Source: Mesostigma viride (lineage: Eukaryota; Streptophyta; Mesostigmatophyceae; Mesostigmatales; Mesostigmataceae). From it: a stretch of DNA of 64,000 nt. The stretch is taken from the NCBI GenBank assembly GCA_009746045.1, contig RPFO01000253.1, positions 4,089,832 through 4,153,831 of the forward strand. The letters run 5' to 3'. Position 1 is the first letter of the stretch. Every line of letters starts with the position of its first letter. A program made the translations under genes and the position numbers. Below the pieces are notes generated by a model, which saw only the letters and a program-made list of their open reading frames with translations, was not told the origin of the DNA and did no database searches. Shown here one piece after another: positions 30,327 through 38,436 of the stretch.

Positions 30327-30870
30327 AAGGGCCGCCCTTAACATCCCCTTTGGTTTGCACATTAGTAATGAGGACTTGTACGCTGATTTGCCCTATGTTT
30401 CCCACATTATTAGGCCCAGGCGCCTGGGCCTAGCCGGGCACCTGGCCCACACAGATCAGGTAGACACATCAGATAGACTAGCTGGCACCAAGCCCGCCCA
30501 GCCTAGGCGATATGTCCTCACCTGGACTGCCCCCGGCCACGCGCGGCAGGGCCGCCACCCGTGGACTTTTCGTGATAGACTCGATGATTCGGCATGGACA
30601 TGTGCTACACTAGACGTGACGGGCTCACCCCCGGGCAGCCTCCTAAGTAAGTAAGTAAGTACAGGCAGCCTCCTGGTTTGTCTGTAATATGGAGGCAGAT
30701 GGTGCGCTAGGATATACATATGGCAAGTAGTGATGAAGGAGACCACCCCCAAGTCTGTGGGGGCTCCGCGTGTGACCAAGTATGGCATTCATAGCGATTC
30801 GGGCCGAGGTGCCCACAACCCTGTAACTAGGACCTAGATAGCTTACACCATCCATTCCTACCATGGACTA
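30327..30870 (+). pseudogene. LINE A copy 1, 3' segment
   Basis: It resumes copy 1 after the LINE B insertion (cccttaacatcccctttggt) and runs to the 3' end near ttacaccatccattcc. Near 30643-30665 there is a small taag/taagtaag expansion with a duplicated ggcagcctcct. It lacks the TA insertion found in the full-length copy (gatcaggtagacac). Its end lies about 35 bp from the 5' leader of the next LINE A. Confidence 0.85.
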
Positions 30871-30904
30871 GTCTACACGATATGAGCAAAACTGGTGACG
30901 GAAT

Positions 30905-31240
30905 GCAATATACGAGAATGCTCATAACTTTTTACTCCGGCCATGAAATTTCATCGGGTTGGTTGCATTAGACTCGTCTGTTGAAGACGAACACGCTGAT
31001 ATAGTTTTCTACAGCTATCGCTCAATATTTCCGAAGATACCGGCACCGCCCTGCCCAGCAAATATCGCTGTTGCAATATACGAGAATGCTCATAACTTTC
31101 GACTCCGGTCATGAAATTTCATCGGATTGGTTGCATTAGACTCGTCTTTTGAAGACGAACACGCTGATATCATTTTCTACAGCTATCGCTCAATATTTCC
31201 GAAGATACCGGCACCGCCCTGCCCAGCAAATATCGCTGTT
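30905..31240 (+). repeat. LINE A 5' leader: two 168 bp tandem monomers
   Basis: Both monomers start gcaatatacgagaatgctca (30905 and 31073) and end gcaaatatcgctgtt. They differ at about seven sites. Tandem 5' monomers act as promoters in some other LINEs (for example mouse L1); that role is inferred here. The motif gaagacgaacacgctgatat is also present, diverged, in the LINE B leader. Confidence 0.88.
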
Positions 31241-31252
31241 TTTCAGCTCGAT

Positions 31253-32722
31253 ATGGCGGAATACGACTCATCCCAGCAATCACAAGCGTCCGCGGCCCTG
31301 CACCAACTCGCTGATGACGCCATGGCGTCATTGGAAACACCCTTGCACGCTATGCCGGACGCCACTGTCAGCATCCAGCCGCTCCACTCCACCGCTCCGC
31401 CGAACAGCGACCCTGCCATGGATACCCGCGAGGAGGCCTTTTCTGCCGAGGAAGCTGCCGCATTTTTACCTGGCAAATGGCCAGGCCTTAACGCCATCAT
31501 GCGCCTGTCCCGAGCTGCCGCCCTCACCATCCTGCACCTGGCTGCCGAGAAAAAGTGCGAGATCCGGGACTGCAACCAACAGGTTACCCACCTGTCGGAC
31601 TTTCTCCACGACGACCCCGACGACACTGACCTCTGCCTCGCAGTCTGGTGGACGTGCTCCCGTCTTTCCGACAGCGCCCTTGAGCGCTTTGTCATGGCCT
31701 CTCTGGACCTGGGAGCCGACCCCACTGTTGCGGCCGCCATCAACATCACCGCCAAGCAAGTCGCCAATACCTGCTTCGATCGCCTCCCTCCCCTCCTCAA
31801 CGCTGCCCTCAACCCTGTCCACAACCACCTCGCCACCCACCACGCCCATTCCTCACACGCCGACACCTCCATCCACTCCGCCATCACCCACATTGCAGCA
31901 GGGCAGCAGCAGCAGCAGCAGCTCCTCCACCAGCTCCAGCAACAACTTGCCGCCTCCATAACTCCTGCCAAGACCACCTATGCCGCCACGCTTCAGAACC
32001 CTACGGAGCTCATCAACGAAATCAAAACAGCCGTCAAGGCCAGCACAAGGGATGCTATGCACGAACCCATTCGCTCATGCAGTATTGTGGTACGTGGCGT
32101 CCCCTCGAACGTCAACGATGCACGCCTGGGCACCTACCTCCGGGGCGACCCCTTCCTGGGGAAGCTCGGCGTGGCCCAAAGCGTCGTCATCAAAACGGCA
32201 CGACGGCTCGGCGGCCCCACCGCCCCTGTCTTGGTGGAATTCCACCGCAAGGAGGACAAACTGCAGGTGCAGAAGGCCCGCCGGAACCTCCACGATACCC
32301 AACTGAGCATCGACGATTACTATACCCCGGAGCAGCTTGAGGCCCGGGCTGCCGCTTTGAACCGGCCGGAGGTCCACGAGGCTCGGGCAGCCAAGCAGGC
32401 CAACCCGCAACTACGGTGCAGCATCTATGCCCGCCTCTTTAATGGCGTCTTCATCGTCCGCATTAACGGCCAGGACCTTCCTCCAATGACGGCGACCCCC
32501 ATGGATACCGCCGTGCCAGCGCCCCAGCCCCCTGCTCGGCCCCCGCCGTCACCGCCATCGCCACCGGCATCGACGGTCACCTGCTCCCCAGCACGTGTGG
32601 GGATCCGCCGGGGCAACTTCAGCTCAGGTATGGCTGCCAGGCTTGGCCGTCCCCCTAATAAATTCGTTCGCTTTGCACCTGAGCCGGAGCCCGCGCTGCG
32701 AACCCTTCTCTCCTATCAATGA
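31253..32722 (+). CDS. LINE A ORF1 protein, 489 aa
   Basis: The chosen start is ATG 31253 (MAEYDSSQQSQASAALHQLA), the first Met after the second leader monomer. Residues about 60-200 are helical and Ala/Leu-rich. A Gln run (GQQQQQQLLHQLQQQL) marks a likely coiled coil near residue 220. About residues 275-400 read CSIVVRGVPSNVNDARLGTY, GGPTAPVLVEFHRKEDKLQV and LSIDDYYTPEQLEARAAALN, consistent with the RRM and C-terminal domains of L1-type ORF1 proteins. The tail is Pro-rich. The stop codon TGA overlaps the ORF2 start as ATGA. The product would bind element RNA in the ribonucleoprotein. The frame is intact. Confidence 0.82.
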   Translation: MAEYDSSQQSQASAALHQLADDAMASLETPLHAMPDATVSIQPLHSTAPPNSDPAMDTREEAFSAEEAAAFLPGKWPGLNAIMRLSRAAALTILHLAAEKKCEIRDCNQQVTHLSDFLHDDPDDTDLCLAVWWTCSRLSDSALERFVMASLDLGADPTVAAAINITAKQVANTCFDRLPPLLNAALNPVHNHLATHHAHSSHADTSIHSAITHIAAGQQQQQQLLHQLQQQLAASITPAKTTYAATLQNPTELINEIKTAVKASTRDAMHEPIRSCSIVVRGVPSNVNDARLGTYLRGDPFLGKLGVAQSVVIKTARRLGGPTAPVLVEFHRKEDKLQVQKARRNLHDTQLSIDDYYTPEQLEARAAALNRPEVHEARAAKQANPQLRCSIYARLFNGVFIVRINGQDLPPMTATPMDTAVPAPQPPARPPPSPPSPPASTVTCSPARVGIRRGNFSSGMAARLGRPPNKFVRFAPEPEPALRTLLSYQ

Positions 32723-35700
32723 CGACGCTCGCGGCCCCGCGGCTCCGCGGCTCTAGCAGTGGGATCTGCCTAACTCCCCTTCCCGCCCCTTTGCCTTCGC
32801 AGCCCTCGGGCTGTCGGAGAGAGAGCAACGGGTCGGCAGTGAGCCAGGTTCGCCCCGCCTCGCGCGGCCGCCTCCGAAACCTCCTCAGACTGCACGCATT
32901 TCTTATGCGTGCAGACGCAGACTCATTCTACCTGGCCACCCGAGCCAACCGTCGGCGTCGCCTCGACGCGTTGGCAGGAAGAATCGAAACGGTGATTGAA
33001 AGCATAAGTCCCCAACCCGCCCCCCCTACCCCACCACCTCCACCCCCACCCCCATCACCACCCTGCTCCATCTCCGCCCCCACCCCCGCCTGCACCCCCC
33101 TTTTCGGTCAACGCGCGCCCTTGGTCATCGCCACCTTCAACGCCCGCACGCTCCAGCCCGACGCTGACCGCTGTCACTGCCTGCGCAGTGACGACTGTCA
33201 GTGCCATCGAGTCTCCAATCTTATTGGTTTCTGCATCGACAATAATATCGCCATCCTGGGAATCCAAGAACACAGGCGCACTGCATCGGCCCGCGGATCA
33301 ACTGCCCTTGTTGCTGACGACATCGACGGCTGGCGGTTCTACTACGGAGGCGGCGACGGCACCGGGAACGGGGGCGTCGGTCTCCTCTGCTCCCCGCTCG
33401 CCGTACGCCACATGGGCGAACCCCAGCTGGTCAACGCTCGGCTCCTCGTGGCCACTTTTCATTCGATGGAGGGCCACTCGACCTACGCCCTGACGGTGGG
33501 CGTTGGTTACGCACCCCACTCCGGCCACCCAGAACAAGACCGCAAGGACTTCTTTGCAGCGCTGGAGAACCTGGCGAACGGCATCCCTGGTCGCAACTAC
33601 CTCGCTCTGCTGCTGGACGCCAACGCCACGCTACCACCGGGTACTGGCGGATGTCAGCACGCCCCCAACGGTACGGTCTCCAATGCCAACACTGAACTTT
33701 TTGCTGATTTGCTTACGACATGCGATTTGGTCACTGCCAACACCCGCTTTCCACATAGTCCAGATGCTTTGGTCACACACACCTCGCCAACTGGCACTGA
33801 ACGCTGCATTGACTATGTTGTAATGCGCAAGCGTCATCAAGGATCTGTACTAGCTGCTCGCTCGCATGTGATCCCCCTGGTGCGCTCCGATCATCGCATC
33901 GTCACCGCCCGCATCCGCCTGCGATTCCCCTCGCCCTTTCGTAAGCACGTGGCACCACCTGATTTGCGCACACTTCAGTTGCTCGAGAAATCTGACGACG
34001 CTCTGGAGGACTTCCCTGAAAAACGCGCCCACAAGCGCGCCGCAGAGGCGTTCGTCGACGCGCTGGACATCCCGGCCAGCCACGCCCAGCTGTTCGCTGC
34101 CGGCCCGGCATCGGCCCTTCGGCACCTCGCTGACAAGCTGCCCGCGGCCGGGGCCCTACTGCCCCCCCGCCGCCCGCCCCGCTTCACCAGCCTGCACCGG
34201 CTCCCCGCCGTCATCCAGGCCCGGCAAGCCCTGCGCGACAACAGCGACCCCGCCCGCTACGCCCGCCTCAAAGCCGATTACCACTCGGCCATCCGGCAGG
34301 CGACCAAGGAGCAGGAGGACCTTCATGTCCGCGAGTACTTCGCCCACCTCAAGGACCAGCACGGCAAGTACGCCTGGACCCGCCTGCGTCACGCCCAACG
34401 GCCCGCCGGCGGCGCGCAGCCGGCGCCGCGGACGCTCTCTGGCTCACCGCAGCAGCAGCTCGACCAGTGGTATTCCTCCCAGTCCCGGCTGCTCGGCGCC
34501 CCCCCGCCGCCTCCGCCGCTTGGCCCTCTGGCGGCCGCACGCCTGGCAGTAGCACCGGCGGACGTCCCTGCGCCGCCCACGCCGCCCGCCGCTGAGCAGG
34601 ACTACACGTACCCAGCCCTGACGGAACCCCTGGCCGACCCCAACGAGCTCCCGCCGTTCACCGAGCTCGAGCTGAGCACCGCCGCCAAGCAACTCCGCTT
34701 CTATGCCGCCGTTGGACCTGACCAGCTCCCAGCCCCGGTGATTAAGCTGACGGCGCTCACGGGGTTCCTGCTTGACGTCTGCAACCGGATCCTGCTTGCC
34801 GACGCGCCGCCGATTCCTGAGTGGCAGCACAGCTACCGTATTATGCTGTACAAAAACAAAGGTTCCCCTGACGACCCCGCCAACTACAGAGGAGTCTGCA
34901 TCCAGAGCGCCGCACTTAAGTTGTTCATGCGCATGATCCTCAACCGCCTTCGTTCTGCTCTCGACTGTCACCTTGGGGAAAGTCAAATGGGCTTCCGTCC
35001 TGGGCGCAACACCGTCATGGCCATCTTCGTCGCGCGTCGCCTCTTCGAGGAAATCGCTCTCCTGCAACCTGGTGAGTTTCCCGCCATCCTGATCTTCGTC
35101 GACTTCATCAAGGCTTTTGATTCTGTCCTCTGGGACGCTCTATGGGCTGTACTTGCTCGCGCTCGCGTCCCCACTCCCCTGATTACCGTCATCCGCACGC
35201 TGTATGAGGGGTCGACCACTTCGGTGCGCACTCAACACGGCATTACCCCGCCATGCCCACTGCAGACCGGCGTCTGGCAGGGTTGCGTCCTGTCGCCGTA
35301 CCTGTTTATTATTGTAGTGGATTATGTTATGCGCCAGGCACGTGCTCGCTTTGCTAGCATTGCAGGCCGTGCCCCTGGCCTAGCGATCACGAACGAGCTT
35401 GGGGAAGGGGGGCCGACTAACAAGCAGAATTTACTAGCTGACCTCATTTATGCCGACGACATCACGCTCATCGAGAAGCCGGAGTCTGCCCAACTTTGGC
35501 TGGACTGCCTGGCGCTCGAGGCTCGGGCGGTTGGTCTAGAAATCAGCCCCAAAACGGAGGCCCTGGCCCTCGGCATGGCAGGGCCCCCACCCACACTCCG
35601 CCTCTTAGACGATGCCGAGGTCAACTACCCTCCTTCAGGCCGCTTCAAGCTGCTCGGCAGTTGGCTTCCCGACTGCGAGGACGACATGACGACACGGATC

Positions 35701-36021
35701 GGCATGGCGTGGGCGCACCTCCATGACCACCGCCGCTGGTGGAGCAACCCCGCCCTACCCCAGATCGTCAAGCGTGACCTCTTCAAGGTCGTCATTCTGA
35801 CGATCCTGACCTACGGCGCCGAGACGTGGACACTGACGCAGGAGCTGGAGCAACGACTCGACGGCGCCGTCACCAAGATGCTGCGCCAGGCCCTTAACAT
35901 CCCCCTTGGTTTGCACATTAGTAATGAGGATTTGTACGCTGATTTGCCCTATGTTTCCCACATTATTAGGCACAGGCGCCTGGGCCTAGCCGGGCACCTG
36001 GCCCGCACAGATCAGGTATAG
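32719..36021 (+). CDS. LINE A ORF2: AP-like endonuclease and reverse transcriptase, 3' truncated by frameshift
   Basis: The ORF has 1,100 residues. An endonuclease/exonuclease/phosphatase domain covers about 135-410, with TFNARTL, IQEHRR, LLLDANATLP, IDYVV and SDHRIV. The reverse transcriptase covers about 690-960, with YKNKGSPDDPANYRGVCI, GFRPGRNT, FVDFIKAFDSVLWD, QGCVLSPYLF and LIYADDITLI (YADD catalytic box). After the RT come LTYGAETWTLT, MLRQALNIPLG and RRLGLAGHLARTDQV. The frame stops there because this copy has gatcaggtaTAgatac. Copies without the TA read on as VDTSDRLAGTKPAQPGRYVL to a stop equivalent to 36358. The start overlaps the ORF1 stop by ATGA, suggesting translation by re-initiation. 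The first ~120 residues are Pro-rich and poorly conserved. Confidence 0.9.
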   Translation: MTTLAAPRLRGSSSGICLTPLPAPLPSQPSGCRRESNGSAVSQVRPASRGRLRNLLRLHAFLMRADADSFYLATRANRRRRLDALAGRIETVIESISPQPAPPTPPPPPPPPSPPCSISAPTPACTPLFGQRAPLVIATFNARTLQPDADRCHCLRSDDCQCHRVSNLIGFCIDNNIAILGIQEHRRTASARGSTALVADDIDGWRFYYGGGDGTGNGGVGLLCSPLAVRHMGEPQLVNARLLVATFHSMEGHSTYALTVGVGYAPHSGHPEQDRKDFFAALENLANGIPGRNYLALLLDANATLPPGTGGCQHAPNGTVSNANTELFADLLTTCDLVTANTRFPHSPDALVTHTSPTGTERCIDYVVMRKRHQGSVLAARSHVIPLVRSDHRIVTARIRLRFPSPFRKHVAPPDLRTLQLLEKSDDALEDFPEKRAHKRAAEAFVDALDIPASHAQLFAAGPASALRHLADKLPAAGALLPPRRPPRFTSLHRLPAVIQARQALRDNSDPARYARLKADYHSAIRQATKEQEDLHVREYFAHLKDQHGKYAWTRLRHAQRPAGGAQPAPRTLSGSPQQQLDQWYSSQSRLLGAPPPPPPLGPLAAARLAVAPADVPAPPTPPAAEQDYTYPALTEPLADPNELPPFTELELSTAAKQLRFYAAVGPDQLPAPVIKLTALTGFLLDVCNRILLADAPPIPEWQHSYRIMLYKNKGSPDDPANYRGVCIQSAALKLFMRMILNRLRSALDCHLGESQMGFRPGRNTVMAIFVARRLFEEIALLQPGEFPAILIFVDFIKAFDSVLWDALWAVLARARVPTPLITVIRTLYEGSTTSVRTQHGITPPCPLQTGVWQGCVLSPYLFIIVVDYVMRQARARFASIAGRAPGLAITNELGEGGPTNKQNLLADLIYADDITLIEKPESAQLWLDCLALEARAVGLEISPKTEALALGMAGPPPTLRLLDDAEVNYPPSGRFKLLGSWLPDCEDDMTTRIGMAWAHLHDHRRWWSNPALPQIVKRDLFKVVILTILTYGAETWTLTQELEQRLDGAVTKMLRQALNIPLGLHISNEDLYADLPYVSHIIRHRRLGLAGHLARTDQV

Positions 36022-36358
36022 ATACATCAGATAGACTAGCTGGCACCAAGCCCGCCCAGCCTGGGCGATATGTCCTCACTCTGGCGTGCCCCCGGCCGCG
36101 CGCGGCAGGGCCGCCACCCGTGGACTTTTCGTAATAGACTCGGCATGCATGGACATGTGCTACACTAGACGTGACGGGCTCATCCCCGGGCAGCCTCCTG
36201 GTTTGTCTGTAATATGGAGGCAGATGGTGCGCAAGGATAGATGGCAAGTAGTGATGAAGGAGACCACCCCCAAGCCTGTGGGGGCTCCGCGTGTGACCAA
36301 GTATGGCATTCATAGCGATTCGGGCCGCGGTGCCCACACCCCTGTAACTAGGACCTAG
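36022..36358 (+). pseudogene. ORF2 C-terminal extension, out of frame in this copy
   Basis: After the 2 bp insertion the remainder of ORF2 is still largely open in another frame (YTRRDGLIPGQPPGLSVIWR, RKDRWQVVMKETTPKPVGAP, HTPVTRT then stop). The same peptide is present in the reverse copy at 42927-42718. It shows that the family consensus protein is longer than 1,100 residues. Confidence 0.75.
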
Positions 36359-36368
36359 ATAGCTTATA

Positions 36369-36532
36369 CCATCCATTCCATCCCATGTTCCCCTCCCACT
36401 GAGGACTTATGCTCACGTGACGCAGTCACGTGTCTATTAATTAATTAATTCATCCATTCCATCCCATTTTCCCCTCCCACTGATGGAGGACTTATGCTCA
36501 TGTGACGCAGTCACGTGTCTTTTAATTAATTA
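36369..36532 (+). repeat. Duplicated LINE A 3' terminus with hairpin and TTAA tail
   Basis: The block catccattccatccca ... cacgtgtct + TTAA units occurs twice in tandem (36369-36449 and 36450-36532). Each has the inverted repeat CACGTGAC-GCA-GTCACGTG (the second has one change) followed by ttaattaatt. The same 3' block closes other LINE A copies. Confidence 0.88.
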
Positions 36533-37272
36533 ATAGATAATATTAGTAGATAATAATCGTCATGGCAATGACACGCAACCACTCACGGGGGCTGCTCCGT
36601 GCTGTTCGAGAAGTTTAACCCCATGAAGACAATCAAACAGTTGTGAGGGAGAGAAACGAGCGAAGAACAACCTCCATGGCCGAGGCTCGTCCCATTGAGC
36701 TCTTTCCAAAAGTGCTGCTGACGCAAGCAAATCCCGCGGCTGGTTCCCTTAAGCTATTTCCAAAAGTGCTGCTGACGCAAGCAAATCCCGCGCCATAGCA
36801 CTAGCTGTCAAACCTGGCTACGAGCGCGCCGCAAACTATGTGCGCATTTCCCAGCAATGTAGCAAATCGTGTGTGCTGCCAATCCTGCCTGCTTGCCACA
36901 ACACATTTCAGGCTTTAGCGCGCTCAGGCTATAAGCGACGCGTACACGTGCGCATCAATCAAATCAGTCTGCATGGCAGCAATACAATAATCGGATTACG
37001 CGCGACACTCAGTCATCATAACATAATGACTTCACCGTCCAATATCTACTGAACGGTAGACTGAACATACTACAAAAGTAAATATTCAGCCACAAGCGTC
37101 ATAGAGTTGGGTACTAGCCCCCGGCGCGGCGCTTCACACCAGCCGTTACCTACCCAGACTTAAACAAATCCAAGCCAAACGGCTGCCAAGGAACCAAACC
37201 AACGGAACTGAACCGTACGTAAATGATTCGGTGAAAAGCCGTTTCTCGAGTGCATGGACGTAAATGATGAAC
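36533..37272 (+). other. Unique spacer with a 36 bp direct repeat
   Basis: No gene is seen. The string tttccaaaagtgctgctgac gcaagcaaatcccgcg occurs at about 36705 and 36756 (51 bp period). The stretch separates the full-length LINE A from the next LINE A/LINE B cluster and may be original host DNA. Confidence 0.6.
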
Positions 37273-37770
37273 GACACGGATCGGCTGATGGCGTGGGCGC
37301 ACCTTCATTCATGACCACCGCCGCTGGTGGAGCAACCCCGCCATACCCCGGATCGTCAAGCGTGACCTCTTCAAGGTCGTCATTCTGACGATCCTGACCT
37401 ACGGCGCCGAGACCTGGACACTGACGCAGGAGCTGGAGCAACGACTCGACGGCGCCGTCACCAAGATGCTGCGCAAGGGCCGCCCTTAACATCCCCTTTG
37501 GCTTGCACATTAGTAATGAGGACTTGTACGCTGATTTGCCCTATGTTTCCCACATTATTAGGCCCAGGCGCCTGGGCCTAGCCGGGCACCTGGCCCGCAC
37601 AGATCAGGTATAGACACATCAGATAGACTAGCTGGCACCAAGCCCGCCCAGCCTAGGCGATATGTCCTCACCTGGCGTGCCTCAGGCTGCGCGCGGCAGG
37701 GCTGCCACCCGTGGACTTTTTGTGATAGACTCGATCGGCATGGACATGTGCTACACTAGACTTGACGGGC
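37273..37770 (+). pseudogene. LINE A fragment with uninterrupted LINE B target site
   Basis: It matches the post-RT region from ggcgtgggcgcacct to gcatggacatgtgctacact. It contains aagggccgcccttaa at 37475-37489 without an insertion. It has the same TA insertion (gatcaggtatagac) as the full-length copy. It is joined abruptly to LINE B sequence at about 37771-37779. Confidence 0.85.
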
Positions 37771-37778
37771 ATGGGCGC

Positions 37779-38436
37779 ATGGCGGATAAGATGGAGTTCC
37801 TCAAGTGTCGCAAGCCGCTTGGGGGAACCGCCTACACGCTGGACGACGACTTGACCTTGACGCAGCAACAACGGCGACGGGAGTTATGGCCGACCTACCT
37901 CCAGCTTCGGCAGACGGCGGGGCAGAAGCGGCCGGTCTATTGGAAGGGGGCGGACATCTACGTCGCCCACAAGCCCTGGCAGGCGACCCCTGCCGCCCCA
38001 GCCACCCCAGCCACCCCAGCCTAGGGAATATATAGCAGTAGTGTAGACTAGAAAGCTTAGTGACGTGGCCATGTATGCCTACGTGATGGGCCCACACCCG
38101 CCCTTGCAATAGCCGTAGCAATTTCGATTCATGCGGCTTTGCCCATGCAGGGAGTTACTCCCTGCTGAGAGGCCATGCGTGTACCCTAGCTATAGCCTAG
38201 CCACATACCTTAATTCCACCCCATATGTCATGCAGGCCTTCTAGGCCCTCTCCTCAAGCCCCCCCTGGGTGCCTGTGCTTGTTTAGGAGGCATGAACCAT
38301 CTTGGAGGTGCAGGTGCACCTAGTGCACCCAGAGCAGGTGATAGTTGTACATCCTACACCTGCAGGTTGTCGCCCTGATTGTATTACAAACCCATAGATG
38401 CCCCTTTTTCAGGGCTATTAATTAATTAATTAATTA
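37779..38436 (+). pseudogene. LINE B 3' fragment (plus strand)
   Basis: It starts inside ORF1 at MADKMEFLKCRKPLGGTAYT, stays open to the ORF1 stop at 38024, and continues through the 3' untranslated region to tttttcagggctattaatt. It lacks the last ~30 bp (gtgttacatatgctccccac...) seen in other copies. Its tail meets the tail of a reverse LINE B copy. Confidence 0.85.

Larger units (their letters stand above)
30905..36532 (+). mobile_element. LINE A, near full-length non-LTR retrotransposon
   Basis: The order is: two 168 bp leader monomers (30905-31240), ORF1 (31253-32722), ORF2 with endonuclease and RT (32719 onwards), and a 3' region with a 19 bp hairpin (cacgtgacgcagtcacgtg) and TTAA-rich tails. 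It is the only copy in the window with both ORFs, and is the reference for all LINE A fragments listed here. A 2 bp insertion truncates ORF2 near its end. Confidence 0.9.
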
